10,594 nt of DNA from Peptococcaceae bacterium. GTDB lineage: Bacteria > Bacillota > Peptococcia > Peptococcales > Peptococcaceae. This document shows, one piece after another, positions 4,922 through 10,594 of the stretch. Where the stretch lies: contig JAFOFM010000044.1 in assembly GCA_017387265.1 (NCBI GenBank), forward strand, positions 1 through 10,594. The letters run 5' to 3'. The notes below the pieces were generated by a model. The model was not told the DNA's origin and made no database searches. It worked only from the letters and a program-made list of their open reading frames with translations. A program made the translations under genes and the position numbers. Position 1 is the stretch's first letter; each line of letters starts with the position of its first letter.

Positions 4922-6526
4922 ATGGAAAAACACAAAAATTTAGAAAACAAAGGCATGAGCAGACGTCGTTTTCTAAGTGTTATGGCAGGTGCCGGCGCAG
5001 TAGGCGCTGCTGCAACCATGACTGGCTGCAGACCTGTCAGTGATCCAAGTGGCACCGGCTGGCTGCCAAATCAGTATCTGAATGCAAGCGCAATGCCTGC
5101 ACAGGTAAAAGGTCGTGTTCCTCTGGATCCAGACAACGTATCTCTGGTACGTAATGACGAAAAATGTATCCTGTGCGGTCAGTGTATTGAAGCGTGCGAA
5201 AAAGTACAGAGCGTATTTGGTTACTATGAACTGCCTGTAATGGATCAGTTTATCTGCGTACATTGCGGTCAGTGTTCTCTGTGGTGTCCAACTGGTGCAA
5301 TTGCTGAACGCAGTGATGTAGAAAATGTATGGAAAGCAATTCAGGACCCTGAAACAACTGTAATCGTTCAGACTGCTCCAGCAACTCGTGTTGGTATCGG
5401 TGAAGAGTTCGGCATGGGCGCAGGCGCATGGGCGGAAGGTCAGATGGTAACTGCACTGCGTCAGTTAGGCTTTAACGTAGTTGTAGATACTAACTTCAGT
5501 GCTGACTTAACCATCATGGAAGAAGGTTCTGAACTGGTTGAACGTGTGACAACAGGTGGTGTACTGCCACAGATGACATCCTGCTGTCCAGGCTGGGTTA
5601 AATTCGTAGAATACTACTATCCGGAATTAATCCCAAATCTGTCTTCTGCACGTTCTCCAATGATGATGCATGGTTCTACTCTGAAAACCTACAATGCAGA
5701 AAAACTGGGTGTACCATACAACAAAATCGTAAACGTAGCAATTATGCCATGTGTTGCTAAAAAATTCGAAGCAAGCCGTTCTCAGTTTGCCGGTTTAGAA
5801 GGCGGTACTGGTAAATACTACAACGATGACACTGTAAAAGATATGGACTATGTACTGAGCGTTCGCGAACTGGCTGACATGATTCGCGAAAAATTAGGTG
5901 ACATCGATTTCGCAAACCTGCCAGAAGGTCAGTATGACCAGATTGGTTCTACTGCAGGTTTAATCTTCGGTAACACCGGTGGTGTAATGGAAGCAGCGGT
6001 ACGTTCCGCATACTACCTGATCACCAAAAATGCTCCTCCAACATCTCTGTATAACCTGGAACCAGTTCGTGGTCTGGAAGGCATCAAACGTGCTTCCGTA
6101 AACGTACCAGGTGTTGGCGATGTAAAAGTAGTTGTAGCATCCGGTTTAGCAAATGCTCGTCAGTTATGTGAAGAAATTAAAGCTGGTAAAGCAGATTTCC
6201 ACTTCTTAGAAGTTATGGCTTGCCCAGGTGGTTGTATCTCCGGCGGCGGTCAGCCAAAAACAGCTGTTCCACCTCAGGACTGGGTACGCGAAGCTCGTAC
6301 TGCAACCATGTATAACCACGATGCTGCCGGCACTATTAACGGTGCGGCTGCGGGTGCTGGTCAGATGGAAACTGAAAAAGGTTCTCTGCGTCTGAGCCAC
6401 GAAAACCCTCAGATTGCTGAAATCTACGCAGATTTCCTGGAAAAACCATTAAGCCACCTGGCACATGACCTGTGTCATACTCATTATGAAGACAGATCTG
6501 GCTCTTTAGTCAGAAAAGAAGTGTGA
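4922..6526 (+). CDS. Tat-exported [FeFe] hydrogenase catalytic subunit (group A)
   Basis: This 534-residue enzyme interconverts H2 with protons and electrons. ATG 4922 is chosen over the in-frame GTG 4913 because GAGGTGA (4910-4916) sits six bases before it and covers the GTG. A twin-arginine signal S13-R-R-R-F-L18 is followed by a hydrophobic stretch and T-G-C36, a possible lipobox, so the protein may be a lipoprotein outside the membrane. Two [4Fe-4S] ligand sets follow: C82/C85/C88/C92 and C112/C115/C118/C122. The H-cluster motifs are complete: TSCCPGW (C221 proton relay, C222 ligand), MPCVAKKFE (C277) and MACPGGC (C434, C438). The end (HLAHDLCHTHY) matches the hydrogenase small-subunit domain, here fused. 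The N-terminal [2Fe-2S] domain of larger enzymes is absent. It leads a three-gene operon; the maturases HydE, HydF and HydG are not in the window. Confidence 0.95.
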   Translation: MEKHKNLENKGMSRRRFLSVMAGAGAVGAAATMTGCRPVSDPSGTGWLPNQYLNASAMPAQVKGRVPLDPDNVSLVRNDEKCILCGQCIEACEKVQSVFGYYELPVMDQFICVHCGQCSLWCPTGAIAERSDVENVWKAIQDPETTVIVQTAPATRVGIGEEFGMGAGAWAEGQMVTALRQLGFNVVVDTNFSADLTIMEEGSELVERVTTGGVLPQMTSCCPGWVKFVEYYYPELIPNLSSARSPMMMHGSTLKTYNAEKLGVPYNKIVNVAIMPCVAKKFEASRSQFAGLEGGTGKYYNDDTVKDMDYVLSVRELADMIREKLGDIDFANLPEGQYDQIGSTAGLIFGNTGGVMEAAVRSAYYLITKNAPPTSLYNLEPVRGLEGIKRASVNVPGVGDVKVVVASGLANARQLCEEIKAGKADFHFLEVMACPGGCISGGGQPKTAVPPQDWVREARTATMYNHDAAGTINGAAAGAGQMETEKGSLRLSHENPQIAEIYADFLEKPLSHLAHDLCHTHYEDRSGSLVRKEV

Positions 6527-6545
6527 GAAGGGGGAGGAATAAATA

Positions 6546-7367
6546 ATGGCTAATGCTGTTACAAATCAGAAAAGCGTTCTGGTTGACTTAACAAAATGTG
6601 TAGGCTGCGGCAGCTGTACTGTTGCATGCAAACTTTGGAATAATCAGAGTTTCCAGAACCCTCAGACAAACGAATTTGAAAATGCACACGGCGTTGGTGT
6701 TCAGTTAGACAGCAACACCTGGACAACCGTTGAGCATAAAAAAGTAAATAAAGATGGTCAGGAAGTATGGCGTTTTGTAAAACGTCAGTGCATGCACTGT
6801 CTGGAACCTGCATGTTCCTCCGTATGCTTTGCACACGCATTCCATCAGACTGCAGAAGGCGCAGTACAGTACGATCCTAGCGTATGCGTAGGCTGCCGTT
6901 ACTGCATGATCGCTTGTCCATTCGATATTCCAAAATATGAATGGGAAAAAGTTCTGCCATCCGTTATGAAATGTCAGTTCTGCTCTTCCAAACTGGCTGA
7001 AGGTGAAGCTCCAGCATGTGCAAGCGTATGTCCTACCGATGCACTGATGTTTGGCAACCGTGATGAACTGCTGGCGAAAGCTCATGAAATCATCGCTAGC
7101 GATAGCAGATATCTGAACCATGTATACGGTGAAAAAGAAGTTGGCGGTACCAGCTGGCTGTATATCTCCGACGTAGATTTCGGTGAACTGGGCTTCCCAA
7201 CCAATCTGCCGGAAAAATCTATTCCGCAGAACGTACATGGTTTTACCCGCTTTACAATTCCAATTTTTGCTGTAGGTGCTGCAGCGTGGACTGGTGTTAG
7301 TCTGTATGCGAAACGTCGTCATGCAGTTGCACATGGTCATCATGCAGACCACGAAGGCAAAGAGTAA
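6546..7367 (+). CDS. HybA-like [4Fe-4S] electron-transfer subunit with C-terminal membrane anchor
   Basis: The 273-residue protein carries sixteen ligand cysteines for four [4Fe-4S] clusters in the NrfC/DmsB/HybA pattern: C18/21/24/28, C82/85/90/94, C114/117/120/124 and C143/146/158/162. The section GGTSWLYISDVDFGELGFPT (about 199-218) and one membrane helix near 233-251 (FTIPIFAVGAAAWTGVSLY) followed by KRR match the HybA end. Positive residues after the helix place the iron-sulfur domain outside the membrane, next to the hydrogenase. There is no Tat signal of its own, unlike E. coli HybA, so it probably travels with the catalytic subunit. The tail is histidine-rich (HAVAHGHHADH). AAGGGGGAGG (6528-6537) lies eight bases before ATG. 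It should relay electrons from the hydrogenase clusters to the membrane subunit encoded next. Confidence 0.93.
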   Translation: MANAVTNQKSVLVDLTKCVGCGSCTVACKLWNNQSFQNPQTNEFENAHGVGVQLDSNTWTTVEHKKVNKDGQEVWRFVKRQCMHCLEPACSSVCFAHAFHQTAEGAVQYDPSVCVGCRYCMIACPFDIPKYEWEKVLPSVMKCQFCSSKLAEGEAPACASVCPTDALMFGNRDELLAKAHEIIASDSRYLNHVYGEKEVGGTSWLYISDVDFGELGFPTNLPEKSIPQNVHGFTRFTIPIFAVGAAAWTGVSLYAKRRHAVAHGHHADHEGKE

Positions 7368-7385
7368 GAGAGGGAGGTCTTCAAG

Positions 7386-8588
7386 ATGAAAGAATGGGTT
7401 TTCAAGAGTCCAACAGGTAGATGGAACTTAAGATTAACACCAATCAGACTGGGTATGCTGGCATTTATTGCATTCTCCCTGGTTATGATTTTAGCAAGAT
7501 ATTATGCTGGTCTGGGTTACTGGACCAACTTAAGCGACGCTGTGCCATGGGGTGCATGGATTGGCGCTGACATGAACGTAATCGCACTGGCTGGTGCTGG
7601 TTTCAGTACCGCGATTATCACACATATTTTCCACGCAGAAAAATTTGATCCAGTATCCAGAAGATGCTTACTGTTAAGCTTCATCGGTTATGTACTGGTA
7701 CTGTTAATCTTAATCGTGGAAATCGGTCGCTGGGATAACTTCTGGACACCATTTGTATCTCCTGGTATCCACTCCCCAATGTTCGAAGTTTACATGTGTA
7801 TCGTAGCTTACCTGATTTTACAGGTAATTGAATTAATCGAAGTTGGCGCAGAAAAAGTTGCTCCTAAATTAAAGAAAAAAATGGCTCCAATCATGCAGAT
7901 CGTATTCATCGCTGCATGTACTGTACCTCTGGGTCACCAGGCTTCTCTGGGTTCTCTGTACCTGGCTATGCCAGCGAAACTGGATCCGATCTGGGCTACT
8001 CAGATGATGCCATGGTTATTCGTTCTGAGTGCATTTTTCGTAGGTCCTTGCGTGGCTATCGTTGAATACATCTGGACCAATAGCCGTTACAACATGAAAA
8101 TCGATACTGAAATGCTGTATGGCTTAGCTAGAATCTCTGCAGTACTGATGGGCGTATTCTTCGTACTGAAATCTGCAGACCTGGTAATGCGTGGTCAGTT
8201 AGGCAACGTATTTGCATTCAATGGCGTAAGCAATATGTTCTTACTGGAAATGCTGTTAGTGAGCGTTGTTCCAATCATCATTCACCTGACACCATTCGGC
8301 AGAACAAAAGGCGGTTTACTGACCTTCGGTATCGTAGGTATGATCGGTCTGATTCTGACCCGTCTGAACGTAGTGTTCACCGGTATGAGCGCACACGTAG
8401 CTTCTCTGGGAAGCAGCTACTTCCCATCCTTCATGGAAATCGTTTCTACAGTAGGTCTGTTCTTCGTAGCATTCCTGGCTTATATGTGGGTAACTGAAAA
8501 CTTCCCATTCTTCTTCGGTGTTGCAGGCGACGCTGATAAAGAAGTAGCAAACGAATCCGAAAGCGGCTACAACCAGGCAGTTCTGTAA
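7386..8588 (+). CDS. HybB/NrfD family integral membrane subunit
   Basis: This 400-residue polytopic protein has about ten hydrophobic segments and belongs to the NrfD/PsrC superfamily, closest by eye to HybB of hydrogenase 2. Shared HybB-type segments are PWGAWIGADMNVIALAGAGFS (54-74), HQASLGSLYL (about 184-193), FNGVSNMFLLEM and RLNVVFTG with SSYFPSFMEI near the end. From family knowledge it holds no haem, binds quinone at the outer face and may couple electron transfer to proton movement. It is the third gene of the operon, 18 bases after the HybA-like gene, with GGGAGGT at 7371-7377 as ribosome binding site. It would deliver electrons from H2 to menaquinone, or the reverse. A perfect terminator follows 20 bases after the stop. 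Confidence 0.92.
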   Translation: MKEWVFKSPTGRWNLRLTPIRLGMLAFIAFSLVMILARYYAGLGYWTNLSDAVPWGAWIGADMNVIALAGAGFSTAIITHIFHAEKFDPVSRRCLLLSFIGYVLVLLILIVEIGRWDNFWTPFVSPGIHSPMFEVYMCIVAYLILQVIELIEVGAEKVAPKLKKKMAPIMQIVFIAACTVPLGHQASLGSLYLAMPAKLDPIWATQMMPWLFVLSAFFVGPCVAIVEYIWTNSRYNMKIDTEMLYGLARISAVLMGVFFVLKSADLVMRGQLGNVFAFNGVSNMFLLEMLLVSVVPIIIHLTPFGRTKGGLLTFGIVGMIGLILTRLNVVFTGMSAHVASLGSSYFPSFMEIVSTVGLFFVAFLAYMWVTENFPFFFGVAGDADKEVANESESGYNQAVL

Positions 8589-8608
8589 TTTGAATATTAC
8601 GAAAATGC

Positions 8609-8640
8609 AAAAGAGACTCTCATATGAGAGTCTCTTTTTT
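8609..8640 (+). terminator. Rho-independent terminator of the hydrogenase operon
   Basis: Bases 8609-8638 form a perfect 30-bp palindrome centred on CATATG with arms AAAAGAGACTCTCAT and its complement, ending in six T residues (8635-8640). This is the strongest terminator in the window and, being symmetric with A-rich 5' flank, could act in both directions. Confidence 0.93.
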
Positions 8641-8671
8641 ATGTTTTAGCAAAATGAACACGTGGGTTCGT

Positions 8672-8702
8672 TGTATAGATTTGTTTCCATCGCGGCATAC
8701 TA
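8672..8702 (+). promoter_or_regulatory. Forespore (sigma-G/sigma-F type) promoter of the spoVA cluster
   Basis: TGTATA (8672-8677) is followed after 18 bases by CATACTA (8696-8702), an exact match to the -10 known for forespore sigma factors in Bacillus. It lies between the hydrogenase terminator and the SpoVAC ribosome binding site. The start of transcription would fall near 8709, giving a leader of under 20 bases. The known control of spoVA by sigma-G agrees. Confidence 0.72.
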
Positions 8703-8726
8703 CTGCTAAAAGGGAGGCGGAAGTAT

Positions 8727-9380
8727 TTGGAACAGAATTTTGAGCAAAGAATTCAGGAGAGGCAAGCGAGGCTGCAGAACGTAAGCGACACAAATACAGA
8801 GGACATAGAACATATATTAACGGAGCTGCAGGAAGAACATCAGCATCTTGTTATGATGACGGCCAATAGCATTGATGGTGCTGAAGAGGGCTATTATCAG
8901 CAGCTGATTAAACAGAACGAGAATCAGCGAACGATGGCGGAAACTGCAATCGATAAACGGTATCAGGCACTGGTAAAGCAGGTTATGCCGAAAGCACCGC
9001 TGGCAAAAAATATTAGCCGTGCATTTCTGACAGGGGGGCTTATCTGTACTTTTGGGCAGCTGATTATCAATACCGTCATGCTGCAGTACAGTGTGGATTT
9101 TAAAATGGCAGCACCGATTGCAAGTATTACCATTGTTATTATCACAGCTCTTTTAACCGGAATCGGCATTTATGATGAAATCGGCCGGTTTGGCGGAGCC
9201 GGGTCCATGGTTCCAATCAGCGGCTTTGCAAATTCAGTTGTATCGGCAGCACTGGAGTTTAAACGGGAAGGCATGATTTACGGTATCGGAGCCAAGATTT
9301 TTCAGATAGCCGGGCCTGTTATTTTATACGGGACGCTGGCATCGGTTATCATTGGTCTGATTGATTATGTGGCGGGGTGA
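8727..9380 (+). CDS. spoVAC: Stage V sporulation protein AC with N-terminal helical extension
   Basis: SpoVAC is a membrane channel component that moves calcium dipicolinate into the forespore and out during germination. The family core begins near residue 79 (RYQALVKQVMPKAPL) and includes SRAFLTGGLICTFGQLIIN (98-116), ALLTGIGIYDEIGRFGGAGS (141-160), PISGFANSVVSAALEFKREG (163-182) and a last helix near 193-215. Typical family members have about 150 residues; this one has 217 because of about 78 extra hydrophilic, glutamine- and glutamate-rich residues at the N-terminus, likely a helical hairpin. Translation starts at TTG 8727, nine bases after GGGAGG (8712-8717); no internal ATG at the expected family start has a comparable site, so the extension looks real. 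It is followed by spoVAD four bases on. Confidence 0.92.
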   Translation: MEQNFEQRIQERQARLQNVSDTNTEDIEHILTELQEEHQHLVMMTANSIDGAEEGYYQQLIKQNENQRTMAETAIDKRYQALVKQVMPKAPLAKNISRAFLTGGLICTFGQLIINTVMLQYSVDFKMAAPIASITIVIITALLTGIGIYDEIGRFGGAGSMVPISGFANSVVSAALEFKREGMIYGIGAKIFQIAGPVILYGTLASVIIGLIDYVAG

Positions 9381-9384
9381 GTGT

Positions 9385-10410
9385 ATGGGCAGATGCATTG
9401 GAACGAGGAGTATTCAGTTTGAACATCCGGTAGCCATTCGGTCCTGGGCTACGGTAGCAGGCCGAAAAGAAGCCTCTGGCAAATTAAAAAGACAGTTTGA
9501 TTTTATTTTAGAGGATAATATTTTTGGCGAAAAATCCTGGGAACGCGCAGAACAGAAGATGCAGCAGTATGCCATCGAACTGGCAATGGAAAAGGCATCG
9601 CTCTATGGTCATCAGCTGGATTATTTTCTGGGTGGTGATTTACTGAATCAGATTATTGCCACAAGTTATACGGCGCGTAATATTGGTGCACCGTATTTTG
9701 GCCTGTATGGGGCCTGCTCTTCTCTGGTGGAGGGTATGATACTGGCATCCTGTTTACTGGATGGCGGTTTTGGCAGGCGGGCTGCGGTGTGCACCTCCAG
9801 TCATCATGACGCAGCGGAACGACAGCTCCGGTATCCAACGGAGATGGGTGTACAGCGCACTTTATCTGCGCAGTGGACAGTAACCGGAAGTGGTGCCTAT
9901 ATTCTGGATCAGGAGGCTGGTAACTGGTATATTACAGGAGCAGTGCCGGGGCGTGTGATAGACCGGGGTATTAAAAACAGTTCGGATATGGGCTCGGCCA
10001 TGGCGGCATCTGCTGTGGATACCATCTCGGCCTGGCTGGAAGATATGCACGATCTGGATACTCTGGATTATATTATTACCGGCGATTTAGGGAAAATCGG
10101 CTATGAAATCTGCCGTCAGCAGCTCACGGAACGCGGTTTCGATATTGCGGGCAAATATTATGATTGCGGCATGCAGCTGTATCATGCCGAAGATCAGGAT
10201 GTTCATGCAGGGGGCAGCGGATGCGGCTGCTCGGCCGTGGTACTTGGTGCAAAATATCTTCCGCTTATGGCAGAAAAACAGCATAGCCGTCTGTTATTAG
10301 TAGGTACAGGCGCTTTGCTGAGCCCGTTAACGGTACAGCAGGGACAAACCATCCCGGGTATTGCGCACGCAGTTTTGATTGAATATCATCAGGAGGGATC
10401 GGGATGTTAA
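9385..10410 (+). CDS. spoVAD: Stage V sporulation protein AD (dipicolinate-binding)
   Basis: This 341-residue protein has the size of Bacillus SpoVAD (about 338). It has a thiolase-like fold, binds dipicolinic acid and works as the soluble partner of the SpoVA channel at the spore inner membrane. Family segments include the start GTRSIQFEHPVAIRSWATVAGRKE, APYFGLYGACSSLVEGMILA (about 106-125), VCTSSHHDAAERQLRYPTE (about 135-153), TGDLGKIGYEI and DVHAGGSGCGCSAVVLGAKYL near the end. ATG 9385 is chosen because GGGGTGA (9374-9380) lies just upstream, inside the end of spoVAC, and because it matches the family N-terminus; an in-frame TTG at 9361 would add eight residues of poor fit. It overlaps spoVAE by seven bases, so the genes are translationally coupled. 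Confidence 0.95.
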   Translation: MGRCIGTRSIQFEHPVAIRSWATVAGRKEASGKLKRQFDFILEDNIFGEKSWERAEQKMQQYAIELAMEKASLYGHQLDYFLGGDLLNQIIATSYTARNIGAPYFGLYGACSSLVEGMILASCLLDGGFGRRAAVCTSSHHDAAERQLRYPTEMGVQRTLSAQWTVTGSGAYILDQEAGNWYITGAVPGRVIDRGIKNSSDMGSAMAASAVDTISAWLEDMHDLDTLDYIITGDLGKIGYEICRQQLTERGFDIAGKYYDCGMQLYHAEDQDVHAGGSGCGCSAVVLGAKYLPLMAEKQHSRLLLVGTGALLSPLTVQQGQTIPGIAHAVLIEYHQEGSGC

Positions 10411-10594
10411 ATGGTCTGGCAATCGCATTTATAACCGGTGGACTGATTTGTGTACTTGCACAGCTGATTATCGAGCTGACGCCCTATTCCATTACTCCGG
10501 CGCATATACTGGTAGGGTATGTGGTAGGCGGTGCTGTTTTAAGCGGTTTAGGATGGTATCAGCCGCTAGTGGATTTTGCAGGTGCCGGAGCTAC
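10404..10594 (+). CDS. spoVAE: Stage V sporulation protein AE, partial (cut by window end)
   Basis: ATG 10404 overlaps the last codons of spoVAD and has AGGAGGGA (10391-10398) five bases upstream. The 63 visible residues read MLNGLAIAFITGGLICVLAQ, then ITPAHILVGYVVGGAVLSGLGWYQPLVDFAGAGA, matching the first half of SpoVAE (about 120 residues). The motif F-x-T-G-G-L-I-C and the later G-x-G-x-Y...F-x-G-A-G are shared with SpoVAC, as expected for these paralogous membrane components of the dipicolinate channel. The frame is open to the last base. Confidence 0.93.
   Translation, partial: MLNGLAIAFITGGLICVLAQLIIELTPYSITPAHILVGYVVGGAVLSGLGWYQPLVDFAGAGA

Noticed and set aside
6705..7352. Long minus-strand open frame of 215 codons opposite the HybA-like gene
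   Set aside because: It is the shadow of a strongly biased coding sequence; the predicted product has no family resemblance, and the plus-strand gene has all sixteen cluster cysteines.
1..10594. CRISPR arrays, tRNA/rRNA genes, insertion sequences, attachment sites
   Set aside because: No regularly spaced repeats, no cloverleaf or rRNA-like segments, no transposase or integrase frames and no terminal inverted repeats were seen.

Overview
The window looks like chromosome of an anaerobic, endospore-forming member of the Bacillota. The evidence is a spoVA germination cluster at the right end, an oxygen-sensitive [FeFe] hydrogenase in the middle, strong AGGAGG-type ribosome binding sites and moderate GC content. 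Frequent CTG/CGT codons and a Tat-exported hydrogenase would fit a negativicute or a peptococcus-like clostridium, but the sequence alone does not decide this.

Layout. 1-261: the tail of a GC-rich purL reading frame that stops in the middle of a domain; its codon use is foreign to the rest of the window, so it is either a decayed gene or an assembly join. 406-1432: a two-gene unit, a TrmH/SpoU-family rRNA 2'-O-methyltransferase and an 80-residue unknown protein one base downstream, ending at a bidirectional terminator. 1491-2858 (minus): a MATE efflux transporter whose promoter carries a perfect 12-bp palindrome between -35 and -10. 3073-3423 (minus): an unknown 116-residue helical protein with its own promoter and terminator. 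3672-4217: a small nitroreductase-like flavoprotein. 4323-4667: an ArsR/SmtB repressor of the CadC type. 4922-8588: a three-gene operon for an exported, membrane-anchored [FeFe] hydrogenase: catalytic subunit with Tat signal, four-cluster HybA-like ferredoxin subunit, and HybB/NrfD-like integral membrane subunit, closed by a perfect 30-bp terminator hairpin. 8727-10594: spoVAC-spoVAD-spoVAE (the last cut by the window end), with a forespore sigma-factor type promoter directly upstream.

How the parts work together. The hydrogenase operon should exchange electrons between H2/H+ outside the cytoplasmic membrane and the quinone pool, via HybA-like iron-sulfur clusters and the HybB-like membrane protein. 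It thus has the layout of E. coli hydrogenase 2 but with an [FeFe] instead of a [NiFe] catalytic subunit. A 26-bp block with 22 identities occurs both upstream of the CadC-like repressor and upstream of the hydrogenase promoter. This suggests that the repressor, or another shared factor, controls both. The hydrogenase genes have very strong codon bias (all lysines of the catalytic subunit are AAA), pointing to high expression.

Most notable: the [FeFe]-hydrogenase/Hyb-like hybrid with a possible metal-sensor link, a SpoVAC with an extra N-terminal helical domain of about 78 residues, and the purL compositional break.
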